Source of the DNA: Bog-756 sp963777665
Lineage (GTDB): Bacteria > Actinomycetota > Acidimicrobiia > Acidimicrobiales > RAAP-2
Reading direction: 5' to 3'
NCBI GenBank assembly: GCA_963777665.1
Contig: CAVZRJ010000006.1
Location: 248,001-312,000, forward strand
DNA length: 64,000 nucleotides
Within the stretch, counting starts at the first letter, position 1; the number at the start of each line of letters is the position of its first letter. The position numbers and the translations under genes are program-made. Under the pieces are notes generated by a model. That model searched no databases. It was given only the letters and a program-made list of their open reading frames with translations, and had not been told where the DNA came from. Below are positions 43,339 to 52,399 of this stretch, in pieces.

Positions 43339-44463
43339 GTGTTTCTCGCCCGGTTAACACCGATGGCGGAGCTCGACACAGCAGGACACCGCCGGTCCGC
43401 GGCCGGCACGGTGCTCCTCTCGACTCTCGTCGCCCTGGTCTGCCTTGTCGTGCCCAACGGCCACCGTGCGGCCGGAGCCGACACGATCTCGTCGCTCCAA
43501 AACCGGGCGGCGGCCATCTCCCAGAAGCTCGTCCTCGAGCAGCTCCAGCTGGACGCTTCGCGCCAACAGTCCTCGGTGGCCGCGGCCCGGGTGGCCGCCG
43601 ACGCCACGGCCGTCTCGGAGCTCAACCAGCAGATCGTCGCGGACCAGCAGGCCATCGACCAGCGGCTCCAACTCGTGCGCCGTCAGGCGATCCTCTCCTA
43701 CATCAACTCGGGGTCCGACATGTCGGGAACCGACACTGCCCTCTTCTCGGGGAGCGGCGCCACGGCTCAGGCGGCGAGCGAGTACACGGCCCTCGCGGTC
43801 GGCGACATCACGACCGCCCTCGACCAGCTGCACGCCGCGCAACAGACCCTCGAGGCCCACCAGGCTGTGCTCGAGCAGCGCCAGACCCAGGACCGTGCAG
43901 ACCAGGCGGGCCAAGCGGCGGACGTCGGTCGGGCCGCCGCTGCAGCGGCCCAACTCGAATCGGAGCAGGCGATGGTGTCCGGCCAACTGGCCACAGCCGT
44001 TGCCCAACAGCAGGCCGTCGAGGCTTCGGCAGCGGCGGCCGCCGTGGCCCGCGCGCAGAGGAACGCACCGCGTTCGGCACCGCCCGCATCGACGGTGCCC
44101 ACCATTCCATCAACGGGGGTGGCAACCACCTCGTCCACCTCGTCGGCCCCGACCGCGCCCGTCGCCGCCCCTGCACCGGGCGGCAGCCCGAACCTGCCCG
44201 ACCCGGCGCTCAACCCCTTCCTCCAGTGCGTCGTGCAGGTCGAGTCCGGCGGTAACTACGGGGCGGTCTCACCGAACGGGCTCTACATGGGCGCATTCCA
44301 GTTCAGCCAGGCCACCTGGAACACGGCCGCCGAGGCCGCCGGTCTCGGCTACCTGGTGGGGGTCCCGCCGAACCGGGCGACCAAAGCCGAACAGGACACC
44401 GTCGCGGTCGCCCTCTACGCCCTGGACGGCCAGCAACCCTGGCTGGGCGACCGCTGCAGCTGA
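43339..44463 (+). CDS. Secreted Rpf-like transglycosylase with N-terminal coiled coil
   Basis: About 374 residues. Signal peptide (SAAGTVLLSTLVALVCLVVPNG), then a long Gln/Ala-rich coiled coil (IVADQQAIDQRLQLVRRQAIL and further heptads), a Pro/Thr/Ser linker, and a C-terminal resuscitation-promoting-factor/lysozyme-like domain: LQCVVQVESGGNYGAVSPNGLYMGAFQFSQATWNTAA, whose Glu in VESGG is the catalytic acid. Such proteins cleave peptidoglycan glycan strands during growth or regrowth. The start is GTG 43339 or ATG 43363; neither has a good ribosome binding site, and both keep the signal peptide. Confidence 0.85.
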   Translation: MFLARLTPMAELDTAGHRRSAAGTVLLSTLVALVCLVVPNGHRAAGADTISSLQNRAAAISQKLVLEQLQLDASRQQSSVAAARVAADATAVSELNQQIVADQQAIDQRLQLVRRQAILSYINSGSDMSGTDTALFSGSGATAQAASEYTALAVGDITTALDQLHAAQQTLEAHQAVLEQRQTQDRADQAGQAADVGRAAAAAAQLESEQAMVSGQLATAVAQQQAVEASAAAAAVARAQRNAPRSAPPASTVPTIPSTGVATTSSTSSAPTAPVAAPAPGGSPNLPDPALNPFLQCVVQVESGGNYGAVSPNGLYMGAFQFSQATWNTAAEAAGLGYLVGVPPNRATKAEQDTVAVALYALDGQQPWLGDRCS

Positions 44464-44525
44464 CCTCGCCGCACCCTGTCGCCCGCCCCTCAGCAGCCAG
44501 CCGGCACCTGCCGGCGCACGCGGTC

Positions 44526-45023
44526 TCAACGCAGGACGCACCTGCCCGACCCCGCGCAGGTCGCACATTCGGGCGCGGCGCCGGCGGCGTGGGCCAGGCA
44601 GTGGGCGACCCGTCGGTCGACCAGGTCCATGAGGACGCCGTCGGGACCGAGCGGAGCAGCGACCATCCAGTGCACGCCGGGATGCCGGGACGCGGCCTCG
44701 GCGGTCAGCGCGGGAAGATCGCGGAGCCAGTGGTCGCCCGGCCAGAGAAAGTAGGGGGCCACGACCACCGTGCCGGCCCCGGCGGCCACGCACCGATCGA
44801 ACGCTGTCGCGATCGACGGCTCGGCCAGCTCCATGTGCGCGGGCTCGACCACCGGGTGCCGCAGCCGTCCCCGGGAGTCCGCCACGAAGCGCTCGTGGGC
44901 GCGGTTGGCCTCGTCTCGGCGCGACCCGTGGTCCACGACGACCACCCCGACCGTCGCGGCGTTTCGGTTGGCAGGATCCGACGTTGCCGCGCCGGCACCG
45001 TCGTCGGAGGGGATCGCGTCCAC
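44526..45023 (-). CDS. Sirohydrochlorin chelatase (CbiX/SirB family) with Cys-rich tail
   Basis: 165 residues from GTG 45023. CbiX-type motifs: VGVVVVDHGSRRDEANRAHERF near the N-terminus, HMELAEPSIATAFDRCVAAGAGTVVVAPYFLWPGDHW with the second metal His, and a short C-terminal helix. It inserts Fe2+ or Co2+ into sirohydrochlorin for siroheme or cobalamin. The last ~17 residues (PECATCAGSGRCVLR) add three cysteines that could bind an iron-sulfur cluster or zinc, as in some longer CbiX proteins. It lies 10 bases after the ogt-like gene on the same strand, but the pathways are unrelated. Confidence 0.82.
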   Translation of the reverse strand: MDAIPSDDGAGAATSDPANRNAATVGVVVVDHGSRRDEANRAHERFVADSRGRLRHPVVEPAHMELAEPSIATAFDRCVAAGAGTVVVAPYFLWPGDHWLRDLPALTAEAASRHPGVHWMVAAPLGPDGVLMDLVDRRVAHCLAHAAGAAPECATCAGSGRCVLR

Positions 45024-45032
45024 GCGTGCAGA

Positions 45033-45548
45033 CTACGGCCGGTAGGCGGCCTCCAGGTCGAGCAACGCGGTCTTGCAATCGAGACCACCCCCGTAGCCGC
45101 CGAGGGTGCCGTCGGCTGCGATCACCCTGTGGCACGGGACGATGATCGCCACCGGATTGCGACCGTTGGCCTGTCCGACCGCCCGCGAGGCCCTCGGGTT
45201 GCCCACCCGCCCGGCCAGCTCGCCGTAGTCGATCGTCTCGCCGTAGGGGATCGCGCAGAGTGCCTCCCAGACCCGGCGTTGGAATTCGGTGCCCTCGAGC
45301 CGCAACGGCACGTCGAAGGTCGTGCGCTCGCCGGTGAAGTACTCGTCGAGCTGGGCCCGGACGTCGTCGAAGCCTGCATCGTCCTGCCGGGTCCCGGGAG
45401 GTGGGACGAACGGGTGACGCTGCTCCTCGAGGTGCAGGCCGACCAGGCATCCGTCGCGGGCCTCGAGCGTGAGCTGCCCCACCGGGCTCTCGACGGTTGT
45501 GACGAGCGTCTCGGTGGCGGCGGTCGTCGGTGTCTTCATGCTGGTCAT
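45033..45548 (-). CDS. ogt: Methylated-DNA-protein-cysteine S-methyltransferase
   Basis: Suicide repair of O6-methylguanine. About 171 residues from ATG 45548, which overlaps the stop of the Ada-AlkA gene by ATGA and so explains the missing independent ribosome binding site. N-terminal RNase-H-like part (SPVGQLTLEARDGCLVGLHLEEQ), then the helix-turn-helix FQRRVWEALCAIPYGETIDYGELA and the active site NPVAIIVPCHRVIAADGTLGGYGGG with the acceptor Cys. The operon with an Ada/AlkA fusion is the actinobacterial adaptive-response arrangement. Confidence 0.92.
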   Translation of the reverse strand: MTSMKTPTTAATETLVTTVESPVGQLTLEARDGCLVGLHLEEQRHPFVPPPGTRQDDAGFDDVRAQLDEYFTGERTTFDVPLRLEGTEFQRRVWEALCAIPYGETIDYGELAGRVGNPRASRAVGQANGRNPVAIIVPCHRVIAADGTLGGYGGGLDCKTALLDLEAAYRP

Positions 45549-47110
45549 GTTGGTCGTGCTCCGATTCTGGATCGAGATCGTGCAGGGGTCCGCGCCGATG
45601 CAGCGGATGGGTGGCGGGCGGGCGGCGAGGCCGGCGGCCACCGGTTGACCGGGTGGTCGGCGGTCGCCCAGAGGTGCTGGACGGCATAGGCGCGCCAGGG
45701 GCGCCATCGCTCGGCGCGTGCGACCAGGTCCGCCGGGCTCGACCCGAGGCCGGCCACGACGGCCGCCCGGCGCACCCCGAGGTCTCCCGAGGGAAAGGCA
45801 TCCGGGTCGCCGAGGCCACGCATGGCCACCATCTCGACGGTCCAGCGACCCACGCCGGGCAACCCGGCCAGCACCGCCCGTGCGGCCTCCCGGTCGCACC
45901 CCGGTCCGAGGTCGAGCTGCTGGTCATCGAGGGCTGCGACCAGGGCGGCCAAGGTCCGGCCACGTCCGGCGGGCAGGGCCGGGTCGGCCTCGCGGAGCGC
46001 GGTCGGAGTCGGGAAGAGGTGGCTCAGGCCACCAGACGGGTCGGCGACCGGGTCGCCGTGGGCACGCACCAGGGTGCCGGCTGTCGCGCTGGCCGCGGCC
46101 ACCGAGACCTGCTGGCCGAGCACGGCCCGCACCGCGAGCTCGGCTCCGTCCACGGTGCGGGGCACCCGCCTGCCGGGCGCCTTGCGCACCAGGGACGCGA
46201 GCGCAGGGTCCGCACCGAGATGACGGTCGACCGCCTCGGGGTCGGCATCGAGGTCGAGCAGCCACCGGCAGCGGGCGATCGTGGCGGTCAGGTCACGGAG
46301 GTCGGAGAGGACTGCGTGGCACACGATGTGCTCGGGCGTCGGACTCAGCTCGACGATCCCGGGGCCGTGGCTGAGCCGCAGCGTGCGCCGGTAGGTGGTG
46401 CCGACCACCTCCTCCACCCCGGGGACTGAGGTGGCCGCGAGGTGGCCGAAGAGGTTGTCCGGGCAGAGCGGCCGCCGGGAGGGGAGGCGCAGGACGAGGG
46501 TTCCCGCTCCGTCGCCCGCCGGTCGGGCCGCGCCCGTCCGACGCGCCCGGAGCCCGGTCGGCGAGAGCGCGAACACCGCCTGGACCGTCGCGTTGAACTG
46601 GCGGACGCTCGAGAACCCGGCGGCGAAGGCCACCTCGGCCATCGGGAGGGAGGTGGTCTCGATGAGCACCCTGGCCGTCTGCGCCCGCTGGGCCCGTGCC
46701 AGGGCGATCGGTCCGGCCCCGACCTCGGCCAGCAGCAGGCGCTCGAGCTGGCGTACGCCGTAGCCGAGCTCGGCGGCGAGCCCCGGCACGCCGGACCGGT
46801 CGACCAGCCCGTCGGCGATGAGCCGCATGGCCCGGGCAACCACGTCGGCACGCTGGTCCCACTCGGGGGAACCCGGTGTGGCGCCGGGCCGGCACCGCTT
46901 GCAGGCACGGAAGCCGGCCCGCTGGGCGGCGGCGGCCGTGGCGAAGAAGCGGACGTGGACTCGCTGCGGCGTGCGGGCCGGGCAGCTCGGCCGGCAGTAG
47001 ATGCCGGTCGATGTCACCGCGGTGAAGAACCAACCGTCGAATCGCGGGTCACGCGACTGTACGGCCAGATAGCAGCGGTCCGGATCATCGAGCACGCCAT
47101 AAGCCTGCAC
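45545..47110 (-). CDS. alkA: Ada/AraC-type regulator fused to 3-methyladenine glycosylase (AlkA)
   Basis: 521 residues from GTG 47110. In order: an Ada-type zinc domain (WFFTAVTSTGIYCRPSCPARTP and GFRACKRCRPG, four cysteines), an AraC-like helix-turn-helix pair (~90-180), an AlkA N-terminal domain, and the HhH-GPD glycosylase (TVDGAELAVRAVLGQQVSVAAA, then LPGVGRWTVEMVAMRGLG and the catalytic Asp in FPSGDLGVRR). Methylphosphotriester transfer to the zinc Cys would activate it as a transcription regulator, and the AlkA part excises alkylated bases. It is translationally coupled to the methyltransferase, so one message encodes the adaptive response. Confidence 0.9.
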   Translation of the reverse strand: MQAYGVLDDPDRCYLAVQSRDPRFDGWFFTAVTSTGIYCRPSCPARTPQRVHVRFFATAAAAQRAGFRACKRCRPGATPGSPEWDQRADVVARAMRLIADGLVDRSGVPGLAAELGYGVRQLERLLLAEVGAGPIALARAQRAQTARVLIETTSLPMAEVAFAAGFSSVRQFNATVQAVFALSPTGLRARRTGAARPAGDGAGTLVLRLPSRRPLCPDNLFGHLAATSVPGVEEVVGTTYRRTLRLSHGPGIVELSPTPEHIVCHAVLSDLRDLTATIARCRWLLDLDADPEAVDRHLGADPALASLVRKAPGRRVPRTVDGAELAVRAVLGQQVSVAAASATAGTLVRAHGDPVADPSGGLSHLFPTPTALREADPALPAGRGRTLAALVAALDDQQLDLGPGCDREAARAVLAGLPGVGRWTVEMVAMRGLGDPDAFPSGDLGVRRAAVVAGLGSSPADLVARAERWRPWRAYAVQHLWATADHPVNRWPPASPPARHPSAASARTPARSRSRIGARPT

Positions 47111-47220
47111 CAGATCGCCACCACCTTCTGGCGGAAATGCGACACGGCGGTCAGCAGGACTTCCGGGCTCTCCCCGGTGAATCCCCCGAATGTGCAGCCG
47201 GGTTTTCTACGCTTTCGCCA

Positions 47221-47841
47221 ATGTCCGGCATCGAGGAGCAGCGGCACAGCGGCGACGTGCCCGACGGTCGCACCTGGGAGTCGCCCGACCCCGACGCCGC
47301 GAGACCGTCGCGGCCGTGGATGCGACGCGCAGAGCGCGACCGGCGGGCCCGGGTCCGCCTCCACCTGGACGAGAGCGAAGGCGTCGTGCTTCTCGACGAC
47401 CGGCGCCTCCCGGGTACCCGGGACACCATCGCCTGTATCGCGGTGTCGCCGGCCGGCGTGTTCATCATCGACACCGAGCGATACAAGGGCCTCGTGCACA
47501 CCAAGCGCCCCGGCCCGATGAGCGACCTCGGCCCGTACGAGCTCTACGTGGGCCGGCGCAACTGCACCCGCTCGCTCGAGCGGGTGATCGTCGGTCGCAC
47601 GGTCGTCGGCGAGGCGCTCCGCACGACGTCGTGGGGTGCCGAGGTGCCCATCCAACCCATGCTCTGCCTCACGCGTGCCGAGTGGGGCTTCGCTTCGGCC
47701 ATCGAGGTCGGGGAGGTCTGGGTCGGTTGGCCCAAGTTGGTCGGCAGCCGTATCCGGTCGCAGGTCGTGATGGACTCCACCACCATCGAGGAGGTGTCCC
47801 GGCTCATCGACGACCGGCTCCCCGCGACCGGGCCGCGCTGA
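47221..47841 (+). CDS. NERD-domain (nuclease-related) protein
   Basis: About 206 residues from ATG 47221; the longer frame upstream is a shadow. The core VVLLDDRRLPGTRDTIACIAVSPAGVFIIDTERYKGLVHTKRPG matches the NERD domain, a restriction-endonuclease-like fold with an Asp and Glu/Lys-like positions (I-D-T-E-R-Y-K). The last third (GFASAIEVGEVWVGWPKLVGSRI) is also NERD-typical. The domain is nuclease-like, but catalytic activity is rarely shown. It begins 110 bases from the divergent repair operon. Confidence 0.7.
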   Translation: MSGIEEQRHSGDVPDGRTWESPDPDAARPSRPWMRRAERDRRARVRLHLDESEGVVLLDDRRLPGTRDTIACIAVSPAGVFIIDTERYKGLVHTKRPGPMSDLGPYELYVGRRNCTRSLERVIVGRTVVGEALRTTSWGAEVPIQPMLCLTRAEWGFASAIEVGEVWVGWPKLVGSRIRSQVVMDSTTIEEVSRLIDDRLPATGPR

Positions 47842-47963
47842 ACCGACCGGTCGTCCGGCCGGCCCGGAGACCGGGGCGACCGGCCCCGTGTCGGGCGTTC
47901 ACACGGTGCACGCTCGCCCGACACACGGGGGAAACAGGCCCCCGGTAGCGTCCCAACGGGTCG

Positions 47964-49446
47964 ATGCAGAGGACGGTGTCCGTGGGCGACACAGAACCGG
48001 TCGGGGCATCCGGGGGAGGTGCGCCCCACCCCCACGTCATCGTGATCTTCGGCGCGACGGGCGACCTCGCCCAGCGCAAGCTGCTGCCCGGTCTCCTGCG
48101 TCTCTCGCACGCCGGGATGCTGCCGGAGTGCCGTGTGGTCGGCTCGTCGCTCGATCCGATCGACGACGCCGGCTTCCAGGAGCTCGCCCTCGCCGCGTGC
48201 CGCAGGTTCGCCCCGCGGGAGGTGGTCGACTCCCACTGGCCCGCGTTCCGGGACCGGCTCCACTACGTCTCCCACGAGCATGGTCGCGGCGCCCTCGCAG
48301 AGCGGGTCGCACGCCTCGAGGCCGAGCTCGGCGGCCACAGTCGCCGGCTCCACTACCTGAGCACCCCGCCGGCCGCGGCTCGTGCGGTCGTCCGGGCGCT
48401 CGGCGAGGCCGACCTCGTCGACCGATCCCGGATCATCATGGAGAAGCCCTTCGGCACAGACCTCGCGACCGCACGCGTGCTCAACGAGACGGTGCACGCG
48501 GTCTTCGCCCCCGAGCAGGTCTTCCGCATCGATCACTTCCTCGGCAAGGAGGCGGCCCAGAACATCCTGGCCTTCCGCTTCGCCAACGGCCTCTTCGAGC
48601 CCATCTGGAACCGCTCCCACATCGACCACGTGCAGATCGACGTCCCAGAGGAACTCGGGCTGGATTCGCCGCGCCGGCTTCTACGAGCAGACGGGCGCGT
48701 TCCGCGACATGGTGGTGACCCACCTCTTCCAGGTCCTTGCCTTCATGGCCATGGAACCGCCCACCTCCCTCGAGCCGCGGGCCATCAGCGAGGAGAAGAA
48801 CAAGGTCTTCCGGTCCCTCCAGCCGATCGATGTCACCCAGGTCGTACGCGGCCAGTACGAGGGATACCGCGAGATCCCCGGGGTGCCCGCCGACTCGCAG
48901 ACCGAGACCTTCATCGCCCTCCGCTGCGAGATCGACAACTGGCGCTGGGCCGGGGTCCCCTTCTACCTGCGGACCGGAAAGGCCATGGCGCAGGGGGCCC
49001 GGATCATCTCGATTGCGTTCCGGGAGCCGCCGAGGAGCATGTTCCCCGCCGGCTCGGGGATCGGGGCGCAGGGCCCGGACCACCTCACCTTCGACTTGGC
49101 CGACTCGTCGCGGCTCTCCCTCTCCTTCTACGGGAAGCGTCCGGGCCCGGGCATGCAGCTCGACAAGCTCAGCCTCCAGTTCGCCCTGCACGAGACCGGG
49201 CGAGACACCGATGTGCTCGAGGCATACGAGCGGCTCATCCACGATGCGATGTGTGGCGACCAGACGCTCTTCACCGCGGCCGAGGACATCGAGCGGCTCT
49301 GGGAGGTCTCGGCCCCCCTACTCGAGCAGCCGTCGGCGGTCCTCCCCTACCCGGCCGGCTCGTGGGGACCGGAGGCGATCCACGACCTCATCGCCCCCAA
49401 CGCCTGGCGCCTACCGTTCGAGCGGGGGTGGCGTCGGGTCGACTGA
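47964..49446 (+). CDS. zwf: Glucose-6-phosphate dehydrogenase (frameshift near 48670)
   Basis: First enzyme of the oxidative pentose phosphate pathway, making NADPH. The first piece carries VIVIFGATGDLAQRKLLPGL (NADP-binding), RIIMEKPFG, and RIDHFLGKEAAQNIL with the substrate-binding R-I-D-H-(Y/F)-L-G-K signature. The second, in another frame, begins AGFYEQTGAFRDMVVTHLFQ and runs to the family C-terminus. Removing one C at about 48668-48672 joins GLDS to RAGFYEQ, exactly the family consensus, and gives a normal ~494-residue enzyme. A sequence error is more likely than true decay, since no other defects are seen. Confidence 0.85.
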
Positions 49447-49480
49447 ACCCATGGGCCTCGCAGCCGGGAGCCGCGGCGGC

Positions 49481-50098
49481 TCAGCGCTCCTCGACCGCCC
49501 GCCAGCAGTACCAGGCGACCAGGCTCCGGTAGGGACGGTACGGCTCCGCGAGCAGCTCCAGCTCGTTGGGTGAGGGCATCTCCGCGAGCGCCCAGGCCCG
49601 CGCGTAGCCGGCTCGTACCCCGAAGTCGCCGACCGGCCAGACATCGAGTCGGCGCAGGGTCCCGATGAGGAACATCTGGGCCGACCACGGACCAACACCG
49701 CGCACCAGGGTCAGGTGGCGGACCACGTCGGCATCCGACAGACGCCCGATCCTGGCCAGCTCGACCTCGCCGGAGCGGACCTTCTCCGCAAGGTCGCGGA
49801 TCGAGGCGACTTTCGACCGGCTCAGGCCGCACGAGGCCAGGGTCTCTGGCGGGGTCGCCCACACCCGGTCGGCGGTCACCTCGCCCTCGAGCGCCTCGAC
49901 CAGCCGCCCGTGGATGGCAGCAGCTGCCCGGCCGGCCAGCTGCTGGTAGACGATGATCTCGGCGAGGTGCCCGAAGCGCTCTGCGGAGGCGACCCGGGGA
50001 CGCGGTGGCGGCACCCCGTGGCGCTCGATGAGGCCGGCCAACACGGGGTCGCCCGCTCCGAGCATGGCCACCGCATCACGCAGGGTCTGGGTGGCCAT
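49481..50098 (-). CDS. HhH-GPD DNA-3-methyladenine glycosylase
   Basis: 205 residues from ATG 50098; the upstream frame is non-coding. A compact AlkA-like glycosylase without the Ada part: FGHLAEIIVYQQLAGRAAAAIHGRLVEAL, SRSKVASIRDLAEKV, the helix-hairpin-helix LTLVRGVGPWSAQMFLIGTLRRLD and the catalytic Asp in WPVGDFGVRAGYARA. Removes alkylated purines. The second enzyme of this kind in ~4 kb; the larger one is inducible by design, this one probably constitutive (inference). Confidence 0.88.
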   Translation of the reverse strand: MATQTLRDAVAMLGAGDPVLAGLIERHGVPPPRPRVASAERFGHLAEIIVYQQLAGRAAAAIHGRLVEALEGEVTADRVWATPPETLASCGLSRSKVASIRDLAEKVRSGEVELARIGRLSDADVVRHLTLVRGVGPWSAQMFLIGTLRRLDVWPVGDFGVRAGYARAWALAEMPSPNELELLAEPYRPYRSLVAWYCWRAVEER

Positions 50099-50228
50099 GC
50101 GCACGATGATGCCAGACCGACCGGGATCCCTCGTCACGGGCGCGAGGCCGACCAGCGAATGGCGAAGCCACGTAGGCTGGCTCCGGGCAGGTCCGAAGAC
50201 GAGCGGGCGATGACCAACGGGAGAGTGC

Positions 50229-50696
50229 ATGCAAGGCAACGTCATCTCGGTGGAGCGGCTCGTCCCAGCCCCGCCGGAGGCCATCTTCGACCTGCTGGCC
50301 GACGCCTCGCGTCACCCGGAGTTCGACGGCTCCGGAACGGTCAAGCAGATCAAGCCGGGGGCGCCCACCCGCCTCGGTCCCGGGTCGACCTTCGGGATGG
50401 CGATGCAGGCGGGTATCAAGTACTCGATGGTCAACACGGTCGTCGACTGCGAGGAGAACGGGCGCATCGCCTGGCAGACCCGGCCCGGCGGCACCGTGGG
50501 CAGGTTCGTGGCCGGGCGCATCTGGCGCTTCGAGCTCGAGCCTGCCGAGGGTGGCACGCTGGTCCGCGAGAGCTGGGACATCGGCCAGGACCGCCAGCGG
50601 GCGCTCCTCCGGTTGGGCGGCCTGCCCGAGAAGACCCGCCGCAACATGGAGAAGAGCCTCGAACGCATCGAGGACCTGGTGACCACCAAGGGGTGA
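50229..50696 (+). CDS. SRPBCC-family (START-like) protein
   Basis: 155 residues with the typical SRPBCC pattern: ISVERLVPAPPEAIFDLLADASRHPEFDGSG at the N-terminus, a beta-rich middle (YSMVNTVVDCEENGRIAWQTRP), and the long C-terminal helix (KTRRNMEKSLERIEDLV). These cavity-forming proteins bind hydrophobic ligands or act as cyclases/aromatases. No ligand can be read. ATG 50229 is divergent from the glycosylase gene, with ~130 bases between. Confidence 0.8.
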   Translation: MQGNVISVERLVPAPPEAIFDLLADASRHPEFDGSGTVKQIKPGAPTRLGPGSTFGMAMQAGIKYSMVNTVVDCEENGRIAWQTRPGGTVGRFVAGRIWRFELEPAEGGTLVRESWDIGQDRQRALLRLGGLPEKTRRNMEKSLERIEDLVTTKG

Positions 50697-50717
50697 GCCG
50701 GCTGACCGGCTACCGCC

Positions 50718-51653
50718 TCATCTGCCGCTGACCCGCGGCAGGACCTCCTCGGCGATGAGGGCCAGGTGTTCGAGATCGCTCAGGTCGAGGGTCTGCAGGT
50801 ACATGCGGGAGGCGCCGCGCTCAGCGAACTCGCCGAGCCTGGCCACCACCTCGTCCGGCGTGCCGCACAGCGCGTTGGCCCGGAGCTCGTCGACCTGCCG
50901 GCCGATGGCGGCTGCACGTCGGGCGATCTCGACGTCGTCGGCCCCGCAGCAGACGGTCTGGGCGGCGGAGTAGACGAGCGAGTCGGGGTCACGCCCGGCC
51001 ACCCGACACGCTTCCCGGACCCGGCCGAATTGGGCGGCGGTGGCATCCAGCGAGGAGAAGGGGATGTTGAACTCGGCCGCGTAGGTGGCGGCCAGCCGCG
51101 GCGTTCGGGTCGGGCCTCCACCACCCACGATGATCGGGGGCCCCGGTCGTTGGACAGGCTTGGGCAGCGCCGGACAGTCCACCAGGGTGTAGTGGGCGCC
51201 CTCGAATCCGAACCGTTCGCCCACCCGCGTCGCCCACAGTCCGCTCACGATGGCGAGCTGCTCCTCGAGGCGCTCGAACCGCTCGCCGAGGTCAGGGAAT
51301 GGGATCCCGTACGCCGTGTGCTCGTCGTCGAACCAGCCGCTCCCGATGCCGAGCTCGACTCGGCCACCGCTCATGGCGTCGACCTGGGCCACCGAGACGG
51401 CGAGCGGCCCGGGCAGGCGGAAGGTGGCCGAGGTCACCAGGGTCCCGAGCCTGATCCGGTCGGTCTCCCGGGCGATCCCGCCCAGGGTGACCCACGAGTC
51501 GGTCGGGCCGGGCAGACCGGAACCCCCCATGGTGAGGAAGTGGTCGCTGCGGAAGAAGGCGTCGAATCCGAAACGGTCGGCCGCCTGGGCCACGGCCAGC
51601 AGGTCGTCGTAGGAGGCGCCGTTCTGGGGCTCGGTGAAGATGCGGAGGTCCAT
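50718..51653 (-). CDS. LLM-class F420-dependent oxidoreductase
   Basis: About 311 residues from ATG 51653 (MDLRIFTEPQNGASYDD); a GTG at 51659 is in frame. Luciferase-like TIM barrel: AQAADRFGFDAFFRSDHFLTMGG, then RIRLGTLVTSATFRLPGPLAVSVAQVDAMSGGRVELGIGSGWFDDEHTAYG, which matches F420-type LLM enzymes, and PPIIVGGGGPTRTPRLAATYAAEFN. Uses deazaflavin F420 or FMN to reduce or oxidise an unknown substrate. It converges on the SRPBCC gene. Confidence 0.88.
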   Translation of the reverse strand: MDLRIFTEPQNGASYDDLLAVAQAADRFGFDAFFRSDHFLTMGGSGLPGPTDSWVTLGGIARETDRIRLGTLVTSATFRLPGPLAVSVAQVDAMSGGRVELGIGSGWFDDEHTAYGIPFPDLGERFERLEEQLAIVSGLWATRVGERFGFEGAHYTLVDCPALPKPVQRPGPPIIVGGGGPTRTPRLAATYAAEFNIPFSSLDATAAQFGRVREACRVAGRDPDSLVYSAAQTVCCGADDVEIARRAAAIGRQVDELRANALCGTPDEVVARLGEFAERGASRMYLQTLDLSDLEHLALIAEEVLPRVSGR

Positions 51654-51662
51654 GTGCACGGT

Positions 51663-52370
51663 CTAGTGCGACGCCGCGGCCGGTGTCGCTGCACCTCGCT
51701 CCGGTCCCGACGCCGGAAGGGCTCTGCCGACGGCCAGCACCCCGGCAACCCGCGCACCAGCCAGGCGGAGCGCGGCGGCCGCGCTCTGGGCGCGCGCCCC
51801 GGTCACGGTGCTGTCATCGACCACGAGCACCCGTTGGCGGGCGAGCCAGGCACGCTCCACCCCGGCGGCGACGGCGAAACCCGACCGGTCGGCCATCAGG
51901 TGGTCGAGCGTGCCTATCCCACGGCCGAGCAGTCGCCGGTGGCCCGCGGCCAGGTCGGGAACCGCCTCGATGAGGTGCTCGACCGGCGCCCTCCCCGGTC
52001 GGCACGTCGAAGGGACTCCGGTGACCACCGTCCACGGCCCTCCGCTCGCCACGAAGGCCCCACCGGACGACGCCAGCCAGCCAGCGAGGAGGGCGGCGAG
52101 CTCGCCACGGTAGGCGGCCCGTGACTCGCCCGTCGGGTCATCCTTGTAGCCGCGGAGCAACCGATGGGTCCGGTCGCCCAGGCGGTAGGTGACCACAGCG
52201 GTGAGCCGGACCAGGGGGAGGCCGAGCTGCCCTGCGAGCACCCGGCAGCAGAAGCACACCGCGGCCGCACCGGAGACGGACCGTCCGCAGACGGTGCAGG
52301 TCGTATCGCCCTCGGCGCTGGGCTGTCGCACGGCACTCCCGCAGGTCGCGGCACGGGGCCTCGGTCGCAT
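51663..52370 (-). CDS. ComF-like phosphoribosyltransferase-fold protein
   Basis: About 235 residues from ATG 52370 (MRPRPRAATCGSAVR). An N-terminal zinc-binding pair of cysteine motifs (CTVCGRSVSGAAAVCFCC), a central VTYRLGDRTHRLLRGYKDDP segment typical of ComF/GntX proteins, and the PRPP-binding motif RVLVVDDSTVTGARAQSAAAAL. ComF proteins are linked to DNA uptake, but in actinobacteria the role is not established. The much longer frame upstream (to 53675) is a shadow of the thioesterase and thiolase genes. Confidence 0.75.
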   Translation of the reverse strand: MRPRPRAATCGSAVRQPSAEGDTTCTVCGRSVSGAAAVCFCCRVLAGQLGLPLVRLTAVVTYRLGDRTHRLLRGYKDDPTGESRAAYRGELAALLAGWLASSGGAFVASGGPWTVVTGVPSTCRPGRAPVEHLIEAVPDLAAGHRRLLGRGIGTLDHLMADRSGFAVAAGVERAWLARQRVLVVDDSTVTGARAQSAAAALRLAGARVAGVLAVGRALPASGPERGAATPAAASH

Positions 52371-52399
52371 CGGCGGCACCCGGGGCGCCGCGAGTGGTG

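Noticed and set aside
44269..45963. Long minus-strand frame of 564 codons
   Set aside because: It is Arg/Pro/Gly-rich, antiparallel or out of frame to clear genes (Rpf-like, chelatase, Ogt), and has no domain.
47900..47963. Promoter or operator for zwf
   Set aside because: No recognisable -10/-35 pair or dyad was found; not reported as a feature.
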